From Krasilnikovozyma curviuscula (taxonomy: Eukaryota; Basidiomycota; Tremellomycetes; Cystofilobasidiales; Mrakiaceae): a stretch of DNA of 59,634 nt. The stretch's first letter is position 1. Every line of letters begins with the position of its first letter. The position numbers and the translations under genes are program-made. Where the stretch lies: the NCBI GenBank assembly GCA_014825775.1, contig MVAQ01000127.1, positions 1 to 59,634 of the forward strand, given 5' to 3'. The notes under the pieces were generated by a model that had not been told where the DNA came from, made no database searches, and saw only the letters and a program-made list of their open reading frames with translations. Shown here in pieces: positions 1 to 11,305 of this stretch.

Positions 1-43
1 TGTGTGTTCGTGCCCCTTGTTTTTTTTTTTTTTTTTTTTAAAG

Positions 44-1158
44 GTGATCATGAGGAAAGCAGGAGCATATGATGGCGTTGATGTCGCATTGATGGTCCAC
101 CCTGGCTCCTACTCCGGAATCCCTCCCATGGTCTGTCTCCGCTTACTCTAAGTTGCGCACTTAAAAGAAGCTGACCCTTCTACCTGCCTACATCTAACTA
201 AAGCTATCAGCAACAGGTGGCCAAGTCGAATTCTTTGGCCACACCGCACATGCAGCCGGAGCGCCCTGGGAGGGCAAGAACGCGCTCGACGCCGCCGTAA
301 TGGCATACAATGCGATCGCCGTCCTCCGCCAGCAGACACCAACGAGCTTCCGAATTCACGCACTCATCCGCGAGGGGGACAACTGGGCTGGTGAGTCTGT
401 TTGTCCCATCTACTTTGGCTTCAAAGATAGAAGCTGATGTTTGTCTCTGGACGACGGCAGGAAATATCATTCCGGACCACTGCAGGTTCTTGTTTGGCCT
501 CAGGAGCACCGAGATGAAGGAAGTTGCCGGCTTTTTGCCGAAGCTTCTTGATATCTTCGAGAGCGCCGCCAAGATGACGGGGTGTACCGTCAAGGTCGAC
601 CTGAGGGATATTGGAAAAGGTGAGTTTTACCTTTGAAGACGTCAGTCTGATCTCTCATTACTGACTGTAATATCCCAAAATCTTCTTCTTGCAATCATAA
701 ATCTCGTACCGGGGCAAGCGATCATCAAAGACGTACGACACAACTCGATCCTCGCGTCGCACTACCTCTCAACCCTCACTTCTCTGGGTGTGGACCAAAC
801 CGTTGTCCCACCATTGGGTTCGACAGACTTCGGCGAGGTCTCGTACACCGTGCCATCGATCCACCCGTCGTTCCGCATTCCTGTCGGCGAAGGCGACGCC
901 AACCACACGCGGGGGTTCACCGCGTGCGCTGCGACGGAGGAGGCACACGAGGCGACGTTGAAGGCCGCACAGGGCATCTGTGTGACAGCACTCAGAGCTG
1001 TCTTGGATGATGCGTTTTACGCGCAGGTGAAAGGAGAGTTTGACGAGAAAAAGAAGGGGGATGAGGCGTTTTGCGCCGCGATGGGCATCGACCTGTTTGA
1101 GGGTGTCGGTGGGAAGGGGAGTGCGAAGGAGTTCACTGGGTGCGGTTGTTGTGCTTAG
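44..1158 (+). CDS. Peptidase M20 family amidohydrolase, PM20D2-like (5' truncated)
   Basis: C-terminal part of a zinc-dependent amidohydrolase of the M20 family; the start lies before the window. Successive exons read MVHPGS, then FGHTAHAAGAPWEGKNALDA (the lead into the dimerisation domain), then NIIPDHCRF, and finally VPSIHPSF followed by NHTRGFT and the TEEAH stretch that marks the ACY1L2/PM20D2 subgroup. The first visible exon starts at 44 after a run of about 20 T that looks like a polypyrimidine tract. Further introns lie near 391-461 (GTGAGT...GGCAG) and 621-718; the donor near 131-140 is weak and that border is approximate. The stop is TAG at 1156-1158. Family members hydrolyse peptide-like amide bonds, for example beta-alanyl dipeptides in the vertebrate enzyme; the substrate here is unknown. 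Family confidence is high. Confidence 0.85.
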
Positions 1159-1478
1159 AGTAGAGCGTAGATGTTCTTTCCTCCGACTTGGGGAATGGCT
1201 TGGTGTCTGCGCGAGACGCCAACACATTGTAGATATAACCAGTCGCGCGATGGAAGCTTCTGCTCTCCTTTACCTTGATACTTACGTCCCAAAGGTCCCA
1301 AAGAAAGAACCCATGTCCTCTGTTGATCTCTCGATTCGAATTGGACGAGATGACGTGTCGAGCTCTGCAACCATCTCGACACCACATAACGCCATTTCCA
1401 AGCCGTTCTCTTTCTCCCCCGCTGGGCGCCCGCGTCGTTCCCTCCCTCAAACGACGACCTGCTCTCTGCAAAGCAACG
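1159..1478. other. Intergenic, M20 gene to aldo/keto reductase gene
   Basis: A 320-base spacer between two genes on the same strand. It must hold the 3' UTR of the amidohydrolase and the promoter of the reductase. It is pyrimidine-rich just before the reductase start. I see no further gene. Confidence 0.6.
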
Positions 1479-2949
1479 ATGGGCTCAAACGATTCTTTCT
1501 TCCCAGGCCACACCTTCTATACCCTCAACGATGGGACCACACTGCCGTCACCTGCGTTTGGCGTGGGCAGTGTCCTCAAGGGTGAGTACAGCGATGGCTC
1601 CGAAAGTGTTGGTGTCGATGACTGACGTTCTGGGTTGAGGGCAGGTACGGATGTGACCGAGGTTGTATTGCTTGCTTTCAAGTCTGGCTGTCAGTGCTCT
1701 TTCCTTCTTCTTTTCCACCCAGACGGACTCACCCGCCGAACCTCTTACTTCACACTCGAAACACCACAGATAGACACATAGACAACGTCAGTCCCCATTT
1801 CCTCCTCTTCTTATCTTGTGTTTGAAAGCTGATGGTGAAGGGAGGTGCACCAGTCGGCAATCTACAAAAATGAAGAGTACGTCGGGGAAGCCATCAAGCA
1901 GTCCAACATACCCCGTGAGGAGCTCTATATCACCACCAGTGAGCTCCCCCTCCCCTTTTCCCTTTTCTAATGCTGTGCTGTTTGCGAAGGTATCTGATAT
2001 GTCTGTCCGCGACAGAATTCGATGCCCTCCAAGGGGACGACATCGAAGCGAACCTAGCTGAATCTCTTCGGAAGCTCCAGCTGGACTACGTCGATCTCTA
2101 GTTCGTTTCACTTCTTCCTTCTCACAGGGCGTAAATGTACTTACAATTTGTTGGAATCGCCGACAGTCTGCTCCATTTCCCGGGCATGGTCAAGGATCCT
2201 CACAGCGCGTGGAAGCAGCTCGAGACGCTCGTCTCGAAAGGCCTCGCTCGATCCATAGGCTTATCAAAGTCCGTTCCTATCGTTTTTTCCCTTTTTGTGC
2301 AACCCGAACTGACTCGAGAACGAGGACAGCTATAACCCGGATCAAATCAACCACATCCTCGAGGTTGCGACCATCAAGCCGGCGGTCAATCAGATCAGAT
2401 ACCACGCGTACAACGCAGGCAAGCAACAGGAGATCCTTGATGTCTGCGAGAAGCAGGGTATTCTCGTCCAGGCGTTCTCAGCGCTGACGCCGCTCACGAC
2501 TAAGTCCGTCTCGATCCTTCACACAATTGCGAGAATACGTAAAACTGACGCACCTTCATCTCCTTCTTGCGCCTTCACAGGCCCGGCGGAAAGGCAGAGG
2601 CTAAAGCTGCTGAACTGGCTTCGCTCCTCTCAAAGCGAGGATCCAAAGGTGTCGCAGAAGTCACTCCCGGACAAGCGATCCTCGCGTCCCTCAAGACCCA
2701 GGGCATCGCAGCCGTAACGTTCGTGTTACCCTTCCCTATTTCTTCCTTCCCGTCCTGTTTTGTTTCGCTGACACTAGTTTTGTTCGTTGGAACAGCACTT
2801 CGTCGAAGGCGTCGAGACAGCTCGAGCAGCTCGCCGTGTTTGATGCTAAGTACCCAACGTTGAGCGACGAAGAGGTGAAGGGTTACTTGGGCGTTGATCC
2901 TGGCTGGGGGGAGCATCCTGATTCCAAAACAGGTATCAATTGGTTGTAA
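1479..2949 (+). CDS. Aldo/keto reductase
   Basis: NAD(P)H-dependent aldo/keto reductase with a TIM-barrel fold, reducing carbonyls to alcohols. Spliced exons give MGSNDSFFPGH, then GYRHIDN joined to SAIYKNEEYVGEAI, REELYITTKFDA, LDYVDLYLLHFPGM, IGLSNYNPDQI, PAVNQIRYHAYN and LVQAFSALTPL. The catalytic tetrad is visible: Asp in RHIDN, Tyr in AIYKNE, Lys in ITTKF and His in LLHFP. At least seven introns interrupt the gene, several with unusual donors (GTTCGT, GTCCGT, GTCAGT). The start at 1479 is the first ATG and leads directly into the conserved N-terminal strand. The stop is TAA at 2947-2949 after GINWL. It resembles the D-xylose/2,5-diketogluconate reductase-like fungal AKRs; the substrate cannot be told from sequence. 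It is convergent with the RPC17 gene. Confidence 0.88.
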
Positions 2950-3414
2950 GATCAGATAGGGAATGCTGAGCAAGGTGGGCTCTGAATTGCGGGGCTGCTG
3001 GGTTGCTTTGTGGTGTTGCCCCCCTTTTATCCTCAGAACGAACGAGGGGCCGGTTCGCTGTGCTTGCGTAGTTATTTATTTAAATTCCAATTAGAAGATA
3101 TTCACGGTGGATTCAGGAGCTGTAAGGCACCGAGATGAAAGGGTTTAAGAAGATGCCACCTCAGCAAAAACGCCCGGATAGCTACATGAGTAAATGGTCT
3201 GAACATTAGCTGAACCAGTTGAGTTTTAACGCGTCATTGCTTTCGGGTTTTTGTCGGATACGAATGAGAACACCTAACATGCACGTATTATTGACAACAT
3301 GATTTAGAACTTCCTTACGCCGAACTCAGAACCCATTACATCTCCTTTCTTTTAACATACAATCACTCCCCATTGAACCCAAATCCCTTCCTCAGCACTC
3401 ACTCGTCCTCAAGA
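2950..3414. other. Intergenic, convergent 3' ends
   Basis: Spacer between the converging reductase and RPC17 genes. An A/T stretch at about 3071-3081 reads AAATAAATAA on the minus strand and could serve as a polyadenylation region for RPC17. An isolated ACGCGT occurs near 3231. No gene seen. Confidence 0.5.
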
Positions 3415-4309
3415 CTATGACTCGCCGACTTCATCGATCTCATTTCCCATCTCCTCCTCCCCACCTTCCCACATATCCTCCTCGTTGAACCGCTCTTCCT
3501 CCTCTTCTTCCTCTTCATGGTGCTCCATTGTCACGTCACCGACATGCGAGTACTCCTCTTCGTAGTGATCTTCACCTGACGAGGGTAGCGTCGTGAGTGA
3601 GGACGAGACAGAGCTGAGGAGTGCGTCGATCGAAGTCACTGACGGCAGACGATCCGACAGCTCTTCCACAATCTGTTGTAGATATCCAGAAGAGGTTGTC
3701 AGTAAGAGGACGCAAAACGTGAAGCAAAAGAAACAGATCCGACGTACGACGTAGAGATCGACGTTCTTTGTCGGGCCGAGGTTCACAATCTGTAGTATCT
3801 CCGCTTTTGTTAGCGTAGGGTAGTTGGTTTTAAGGTCTTTAATGAGTTTTGACGTTGAGGAGGGATTTTGGCGGGTCGTTGGGAGGCACGGTTGGCTGAG
3901 GTACTGAATGACCTGTGAGCAATCGGAAGCATAAGGACGTCAGACATTCCTTTCAAATAAGATAGACCCAGCCTTAAAAATGAGGCTCACTTCTAGCTGG
4001 CAACGACTAGCATCCTCCAGCCCCGTCCTACCTTCGAAACCCTTCTCTGCCTCGTTCTGTGCCCTCTCGACACCGTCCTTCCTCGTCTCGTACTCCCTGC
4101 TTGACTTGAATGCGTTGGCTTGTACGACGGCCTGAGTGTCCTTCGAAACGGATTTGAGGTGGTGCAGGACTTCGAGGTTCGACAGAAGGGCCGCTCGTGG
4201 TTTCAGCACCTAACGGAAAGTTTTTTCAATTGGCATATCAGAACTGACGAATGGTAGAGGGCATATAGAATAGGTGGTAGGGTAGAGCTCAACATTAACT
4301 TACTTCCAT
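3415..4309 (-). CDS. RPC17: DNA-directed RNA polymerase III subunit Rpc9/Rpc17 (CRCP-like)
   Basis: Small stalk subunit of RNA polymerase III, partner of Rpc25, working in the nucleus on tRNA and 5S transcription initiation. Spliced reading: MEVLKPRAALLSNLEVLHHL at the N terminus, LTKAEILQIVNLGPT in the middle and VIVEELSDRLPS near the end, in the same order as in the human CRCP/RPC9 family. The C terminus is a strongly acidic Glu-rich tail, longer than in the human protein. The first coding exon is only six bases (ATGGAA, 4304-4309), followed by a perfect GTAAGT donor; the next exon begins GTGCTGAAA. Other introns lie near 3907-3990 and 3673-3746. The stop is TAG at 3415-3417. The start is divergent from OMA1, 148 bases away. 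Confidence 0.86.
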
Positions 4310-4457
4310 TCCCGAATGAAAAATTCAGAGGTTAATTTGAAGGGAAAATGTGGTTAGAGGAATTCCTCGAGACGAAAAGGCTATTTCGACTCGCTAAACC
4401 GTCAAAATCTCTCACTCCTCGAAATCAGTCAGCTTCGACCCCCATGCTCTGAACAAG
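4310..4457. promoter_or_regulatory. Compact divergent promoter, RPC17 / OMA1
   Basis: Only 148 bases separate the two divergent ATG codons, so both 5' UTRs and both promoters must fit or overlap here. I see no clear TATA box. Confidence 0.55.
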
Positions 4458-7410
4458 ATGATGACTCATCAGACCAGCCGACGACTGGCGTTCAGTCTGC
4501 GTTCGTGGAGTAGAGAATACACTCGATATCACAACCAGTTCTGTCCCTTCAAGCGATTTGGAGACTACTCCATCACTGCCGTTCAGGATGGACACGCTAG
4601 CAGGCTCATTAAGAGCAATCTGATTAGGATCGGAGGAGTCCATGTAGTCGACGGGAACAAGTACGCGTATCGACAGAGGAGCCTGAACGGGGGGGCTAAA
4701 GTGTCGAGTCAGCTAAACGTGAGTAGGAGGGGTCCTCATCTGTCTAACTTTCATTCAACCTGGTATGGAAATGTGTATACTAAAGTATGTTGATCTGCTG
4801 TTGCTGTGCCTCCCAGTCATTGAACTCGTTGCTCCGTTTGAATGGTCGTCCGTCGACAAATGGGACGGCCGGTGCTGCTGGTGCGCTCGCTTTCTCTCAG
4901 CGGAGCTTCCAAACCAGTGCAAAGAGAGATGCCCTACCATTAATCCCAGCTGCACTAGCTATTCTCAAAGTGAGTTAACCTTTCATTTCTCCTTTTCAAC
5001 AGACTCTTAAAAGCTGAGAACCGGCCTTCATGTGTCCCTTATTCCGTCGACATTCGCCTTTCAAACCATCCCCAGTCCTCCACGGCTCTCAGCATCCTCA
5101 CAACAGTAACAAGAATTGCTATCACTCTCTTTCCGGTCACTTTCTTTAGCCGTATGAAAGTCGGACGGGCGCTCAAGTTCCTCAACATTGCGCGCGAGCG
5201 CACGCCCATCAACCCTTCCACCGGCGTTGCCGATATCTCTACTGAACAGCTCATACTAAAAGGCGCCAGCCCAAGGAAGCTTAGACATTTGAACAGCGCG
5301 GAGGCGCAGACGAGGCTCAAGGGGTTTGAGATCTATATCGATGGAAAATATGGACCGGCGTTCTCGCAGGAGGCCAAGTTGGCGTACGCGAGAGGTGAAG
5401 ATGGGGGAGATAATTTGTTATTGAGAGAGGAGATTAAGAGACTGTGAGTACGGGTTCCTTTTGTCTTCGTAGACTCAAAGGATCTGTTCGGGCTGAACAC
5501 GCCCTGGATACCCCTGGCTGAAACATCATCCACTGACAACCAACTCATTTGATACTTGATTTCAGGAAATACCTAGACGATAAAGAAGAACACTACAATG
5601 CGAAGCAGAATAAAGTAACCTTCTTCATGTCGTTACTAATTGCCGTCCCAGCGGCCGTTTTCTTCCTCGTCGTTTTGGCTGGGCTTGAGCGAACTCCAGT
5701 CAGTGTCATTTCCCGGTTCGATTTTTTTTCTTCATGCCTTTCATTGTGTACAAGAAGTTTCCGTTATGCGTAAGGGGATAGATGCCGTCATTGAGATGGT
5801 ACCCATCGGCTCACGCTCTGTCGTCCACGCGTTCAGTTGCCGAGGTGTATTGGGTGGCGGCCGTACCATCAGGTCCCTCTGTACATGTTTACAAACTTCG
5901 TTCTAGAACCTGATCCTTTTTCATTCGTTTACTTTAGGTCACTGGTCGATGGCGAGTTGTTCTAATCTCACCAGCCGAAGAAGAAGTCATCACATCATCC
6001 CTCCTGGAGAAAGGCTGGTACCAAGCCGTGCTCGAAGTTCTCATGCCTACTCCTGAGTCACCAGAAGTTAAAGTCCTTCCAATTTCCGATTGGAGGTGGA
6101 TCTGGGTTCGCGATACGCTTCGCAAGCTCGAGGCGGGCGCGAACGATATTGTCAAGTCTGTCGACGCAAATCAGCCATACGAACCTCACCTGACAGCTGA
6201 CGGGTCCATCCCTCCACCTCCCATTGCCTATCCCCTCCATCCGAGACCGAGGGTATCGAGCTTTATTCACTCTCATATGCCGCCTCCGTCTAATGATCCG
6301 TCGGCGCACGAAGAGTCCAACGTTGGGCCGCCGTATAGCCTGCTTTTGGTAGACAAGGACGAAGCGAATGCATTTTCTTTTGGATTTGGTGGTAGTGGAG
6401 CTGGTGGGATCGTTGTTTACACAGGTGAACTGCTGTTCTACTCCTTGCTGTCTCCAGACCTTTCTGAACTGACATTGCCTTCCTGGGTTTGCATCTTCAC
6501 AGGAATCCTCGATGAGATTCTTGGTGTAACATCAGAAGACAAGTTCCAGTCACCACCACAGTCATCCTCACCACCACCACCTCAACAACGGCAGCAATCG
6601 TCATTCCTCTCGTTATTCTTCCCACCGCTAATAACACAACCTTCTCCTCGTCAATACTCCGAGCAGCAAACTCACACCGAACCAACAGAAGAACAAACAC
6701 TTCACCTTGCCCTTCTACTGTCGCATGAGATGTCACACCTATTGCTCTCTCACCACCTCGAGTCGTTGTCAAATTCGAGCGTTCTCCTGCCATCTTGCTT
6801 GAACTTGTTTGGTGACATGCTGAGGACGTTCTTGTACCCCATCACTGTTCTAGGTGGACCCTTCCTGAATGATGGTATGCAAACCTGAGCCTTCCGAATA
6901 TTTTCTTGCCCACTAGGACTGACTCATGTCTTCTTCTTTTCCTACATCTTACCAGCCATCGCCAACTTCACCAAAACGATCACAGCCAAAGACACCGGCT
7001 TAGCAGAGCTATCGGAAGACTGTTCCTCTCGCAAACTTGAGGTTGAAGCAGATATTGTCGGCCTTCGCATCCTCTCCGCATCAGGCTTCAACCCGTATTA
7101 CGCCGAGAAGTTCTGGTCGTCCTCCTTGAACCCCACCCCATCCTCAACCAACCCATCATCGGGTGAAGAACAGACGTCGAGCCCACATCACTTCAGGGGT
7201 AGTGGCAGTCACCCACTGGATAAAGTACGCGCAAACGCGGTGAGGGACGAGCTCTCGCGCTGGTCCAAACACTACGAGAAAGCAGTCAAGAAGGCTGGTC
7301 AACAACAGTCAGCCGCCTTTTCGACGACGGCAGTACATCCGAGGGAAGGTGTGTCGGAAAAGCTGATGCAAGTTGTCGGCCAGGGTGGGCAGGACATGCA
7401 GGCGGCGTGA
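4458..7410 (+). CDS. OMA1: Mitochondrial inner-membrane metalloendopeptidase Oma1-like (M48)
   Basis: Zinc metalloprotease of family M48 that acts in inner-membrane protein quality control (OPA1/Mgm1 processing and stress signalling in relatives). The product is about 740 residues, much longer than yeast Oma1. The N terminus is Arg-rich and reads like a mitochondrial presequence. A hydrophobic segment (about residues 142-160) is followed by TFFMSLLIAVPAAVFFLVVL, then TGRWRVVLISPAEEE. The zinc site HEMSH is at 6724-6738 and the downstream helix reads EVEADIVGLRIL, giving the third ligand. A Pro/Gln/Ser-rich insertion precedes the HExxH. Introns: 4719-4816, 4970-5075, from 5444, from about 5698, 6425-6502 and near 6875-6955. 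The acceptor at 5074-5075 was chosen because nearer AGs run into stops and this one keeps a membrane segment in frame. The intron at 6425-6502 is stop-free in frame. Confidence 0.85.
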
Positions 7411-7884
7411 AGTGAAGGGTAATGAATGTGCTTGGGCGACGATGAGGACGAGAGTGTAAGGAAGAAGCATAGAGGAATGCTCTTTTCTTGTAATACCATG
7501 TTGGTTCATCATGACCTTTGATTTTATGTTTGTTGTACATCTATCATTATTTCTTGCTCGATCACCATTTGATCGGTTTAAGAAAACTGTTTTTAGTCCT
7601 TTCAGCGTTTCCTATCACTTGTATTACTTACTTATGAACAACTCCTGTCTCATAATAAATACTTCTCATGTCATCATCGTGCAAGTTCCATCGACTCTTT
7701 CGATTTTCCATTCAATACGGTGAGCGCGCGTTTTACTTGTTGAGCGAAGCGTCTACGGACGCCACGAACCTAGAAATTCGTTTCGTTGCAGGTCGCTCGA
7801 CTCATGTCTACTCCCCATCCACGACCCAGTCATACCCCTAAACCCCTTAACCTACTATCAAAAAGCCTCACTAATCCATTTATA
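7411..7884. other. Intergenic, OMA1 to Spo12-like gene
   Basis: A 474-base spacer between genes on the same strand. AATAAATAC at about 7658 is a plausible polyadenylation region for OMA1. The stretch at 7800-7880 is C/T-rich and is probably the promoter and leader of the next gene. No ORF with gene-like features. Confidence 0.5.
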
Positions 7885-8769
7885 ATGTCTGCTCCTTTCT
7901 CAAGTGGGTAGCATTGCCCAATCGAAGGGAACAAAAAAAATGGAGATGAACTGACATATGCCTCCTTCTACTCTCCTTTCTCCTTGTATCTCTGCAGACC
8001 ACAATACCTCTGCTGCTCAGCAGCCAGCTATGACCTCCGAAGGTGCTCAGAAGGCTTTGTTCATGAAGAGATTCGCAGCGTAAGTTCTTTGACTTCCGCT
8101 CAGCTTTTGTAACGTGAGAAGTGAAAGAGATATGTGGAGCAATCTGCCACTGGATGGGAGCAATAGCATTCAACTAGTAGAGATTGAATAAAGTAGGGGA
8201 TTCTGAATTGTAAATCATGAGCTGACTCTTGTTCATACTCTTTTTTATTCCGTCTCTTTTAAACCTTCTGTCAACTGGAATCGTCGTCCCCATCACTCCC
8301 ATTCTTCATCATCTCCCACTCTTAAACCTACTACTTGTCTGTTTGTTGTCCTCGTCTGGATCACTCAATCATTCTACTGCAAAATCGAATCAATCAACCC
8401 GCCCCCTTCGTTACCGCCGATAATGTCACCTTCATCACATCTACTCAAATCATTCAGAAAACCAATGATTTCACCAACTGATAATATGCTGTCTCCATGT
8501 ACCGCCAAGCTCGCTGGTACAAAGAAGAAAAACTTTGTCAAGTGAGTTTCTACTGCCATCGCATGGTCTTGACCGCCTGCCTGCCAGCTTTCTCATCCCC
8601 TCTCTAACCGTAATTCTCTCTTTGGTGTTATCCTTATGTTTGATGTAGAGGTAAACCAATGGGTCTCTCAAACGCCTTCGCTGCCGCTTCATCCGACGAG
8701 AACACTGCTCCAGCACCACAGGCACCCGCAGCAAAGCTCAGTGGGAAGGATCGAATGGCCGCTTGGTAA
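7885..8769 (+). CDS. Spo12-like mitotic exit protein
   Basis: A small protein of about 100 residues assembled from four exons: 7885-7903, 7998-8079, 8458-8541 and 8649-8769. Its centre reads KPMISPTDNMLSPCTAKL followed by a basic KKKNF stretch. This matches the Spo12 domain, whose family core has an SP-S/T-D, SPC and KL pattern. Spo12 proteins are nuclear phosphoproteins that help release Cdc14 in the FEAR network and promote exit from mitosis and meiosis. Both Ser-Pro pairs in the motif are possible CDK sites. The short exons and the 378-base second intron are unusual for this window. The second intron's acceptor (CATTCAG) is supported because it brings the Spo12 motif into frame at once. 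Exons alone would be missed by ORF length. The family call is good; the exact borders of exons 1-2 are less sure. Confidence 0.75.
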
Positions 8770-9550
8770 TTCAGTACAGTTGTGATAAAAGTCCAGATCG
8801 ATTCTTTTCTTTCATCTCTGCTTTTATTCTCCTTGGCTTCTTGTTCTACGACCTCTCGCCTTTGTTTCGTTTTGATTATAACTCTTGTGTGCTCTTATTT
8901 TCTACGACTCTCTTCTTTCTTTCTCTTTTCTTTTACGATCATTCTTGTGTGTAATGCTTTATTTGACGGTGGAAGGATGGGTGCGATGAGAGAGAGGATG
9001 ACATCAATACTTCTTTGCTCTATCCATATTATTGTCTTGCGCTCTATAGAGTTCCACAACCGAGAGCAAATTGCTTTTCGTAGTCCCCATCACCGATTTG
9101 CAAGTTCTTGTCTGCAACGGATCCAGCTTCGCTACTGATTGCGGAATGGATCTAATCAAACAAGGCTGGTAGAGAATAGATATTGATCTGAAGTAAAGAT
9201 GATACCGCTCTTCTGATTGGGGCAGAATGATATAAGTAGGAATTCTCCGGGTCTTGGACTTGAATGAACAATAACATGCTCATTATCGCAACAAAAGAAA
9301 GACAGAATGCAACGCGACTAGTCACTATTCCTTTTGTCCAAGCAGCAAGGAAATTTGGTTTACTATTCCAAATGAAAAACAATAAGTCATTCAATACGCG
9401 GATTTCTGCTTGCGGAAATTAGAACCTAATCACATCAAGGTGTTCATAGCGATTGCCGTCTCTTCACTCCAAAGGCTTCATCCAAAGTTGCCCGTAACAC
9501 TCTGTTACCCAAAACACATATCCCGATTCTAAGGATTATCCTCCAAAAAA
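8770..9550. other. Intergenic, convergent 3' ends
   Basis: A 781-base spacer between the converging Spo12-like and ERD1-like genes. The first 200 bases are very pyrimidine-rich on the plus strand (TTTCTTTCTCTTTTC-type). An 80-codon open frame on the minus strand at 9152-9394 has no family features. Nothing else recognised. Confidence 0.5.
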
Positions 9551-11305
9551 TTATGATTCTTGGTTCACCAGCAGTCCCAGCTCCAACTCTTCACCTGCCC
9601 CTACCCTACTCTCAGAGGGGCCGTTGGGCGAACTTAAAGGCGGAGAGAAGAGCACTAGTTGTTCCCATTCTATGCGGAGGAAGACCCACATCCATCGACG
9701 AAGAAGTTCCTGTTCAACATGCAAAAGTGTCAGTTGTCGTACAGAAAAAGATAGCCAGGTCGAAGAAAAGGCGACTCACCAAGCCTTCCATCAAGAACAC
9801 ACCACTCTCAATCTCTCCAATTGTATGCAAGTGACTACTCAGTTTCAGACTCCAAGTAAACCTCAGCACGACATCAAGACCAATGGCAGCCCAATAAACA
9901 CTGGTATCGGGGAACAGCAGTTGAGTCCTCAAGTATCTCAGAGAATTGAAGGCAAAGCGCTGAGTGGAGTGTTGTGGATGGGGATGTCTTGGTAGGGGCG
10001 AAGGTGGTGGATGGTAGTGGTCTCTATGAGCGGTTGAACTCCGACGCATCATTGCAGCTGAAGTCGCCAGGGCTGAAGAGGAAGGTGACAGAGCGGCGGT
10101 GGGTGGTAGTGGTGTGAAGAGCTGGAGGCCCCAATCGTTCTTGATGTCCCACCAAAAGGAGTAGAAAGAGTTCACAAAGACGGCTAATAACCACAATCGG
10201 AACAGCATATGTTCGCCGTACCACCTTCCTCCAGCTTCCACCTTGTCAATTGTCGTGCCTCGTTCTTCTGCTAGGTCTTCGACTACGACTCGTTGCGCTG
10301 CAGATAAAATAATGACTGGGAAGGCTGTAGCGTATTTGACGGCATTGAGCAGTGGCTTGATAGCTTTGTTCGTTGGTGAAACGTACTCTCGTACACACTG
10401 GTGGAGACGGAGAATGTACGGCAGACTGAAGGAAGCACAACGTCAAAGGGGTATGTCAGCAGTGGTGGAGCAATTATCAACTGATGTACCTCACTAACCT
10501 GGTCATCGCAATTACTACCCAACCTCCAGTGTCACCACCAAATCCAGCGCTGAAACTCTTACTCCTTGAGAAGAGCAGGATGATAGAAACCCACACGTCG
10601 CCAAGAACTTTGGCGTACGATGTCAGGATATCCGCCAATATCACATCACAGAAGAGAGGTTTTCCTTTTGGTGTAAGAATACGTTTTAGAGACCTTGATA
10701 AAGTACACGTCAACATAGAAAGTTCGCGTCGACGACGTGAAAGTAGATAGCACTTACTGTAAAGCCAAAAATCTCTCTCTTTTCATCCCCCAACTGTAAG
10801 GCTGACACACTAACCCAATCGCCCCCAGACATGTCAACAATGGTATAATCTTCCATTGATCCATCACTTCTATCTCACCACCCGTTACGCCTCTGAAAAC
10901 GAGCCAACCAGCCAAGTTCCATGAGCCAATCAGCAGAAACAGCTTATAAACTGGAGGATATAAACTTGAAGGATGCAGATGAGGCGGGAGTTGAGTCGAA
11001 GATCCGTCGGGTAGGAGTGACGATGGCGACTGAGTTGGTGCTGCTGCTGCCGGATTCGTCGTATTTTCGTGATCCGCTTTGATGGAAGGATTACTATGGC
11101 TCCGGATATCAAGCACGATAGACGTTTCTATGCCTAGGAGATGTAAGAGATGTAGGTTGAGAGCCCAGAGCAGTATTCCTAGTGTTAACAGGAGTAACAC
11201 GCGAAAGGGAAGTGGAAAGGACGAGCTGAAGGAGGGTAACAAAACGTGGAAATGACCATCTGGGTTAAGTGCTTCTCCTATCGATGGAGTATCGATATCA
11301 GCCAT
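9551..11305 (-). CDS. ERD1: EXS-domain membrane protein, Erd1-like
   Basis: Polytopic membrane protein of the EXS family (yeast Erd1, XPR1 relatives). Erd1 acts in the Golgi in retention of lumenal ER proteins and in recycling of phosphate from glycosylation. The N terminus carries hydrophobic segments (PFRVLLLLTLGILLWAL, then a second near YKLFLLIGSWNLAGWLVF). Later exons read ILTSYAKVLGDVWVS, then LRLHQCVREY, KYATAFPVIILSAA, FYSFWWDIKNDWGL and, in the last exon, ELLRRWMWVFLRIEWEQL, the typical closing EXS motif. A Ser/His/Pro-rich insertion follows the WDIKNDWGL motif. The start at 11305 is an ATG in the first open exon; the stop is TAA at 9551-9553. Introns are near 9716-9780, 10455-10505 and 10690-10760. 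Family confidence is high; the symbol rests on resemblance to Erd1 rather than to XPR1/Syg1, since no SPX domain is present. Confidence 0.85.

Noticed and set aside
20..43. Run of about 20 T at the window start
   Set aside because: It directly precedes an AAAG acceptor and is simply an intron polypyrimidine tract, not a terminator or repeat element.
9152..9394. 80-codon minus-strand frame with a hydrophobic segment
   Set aside because: It sits in the 3' spacer between convergent genes, has no splice context and no recognisable motif.
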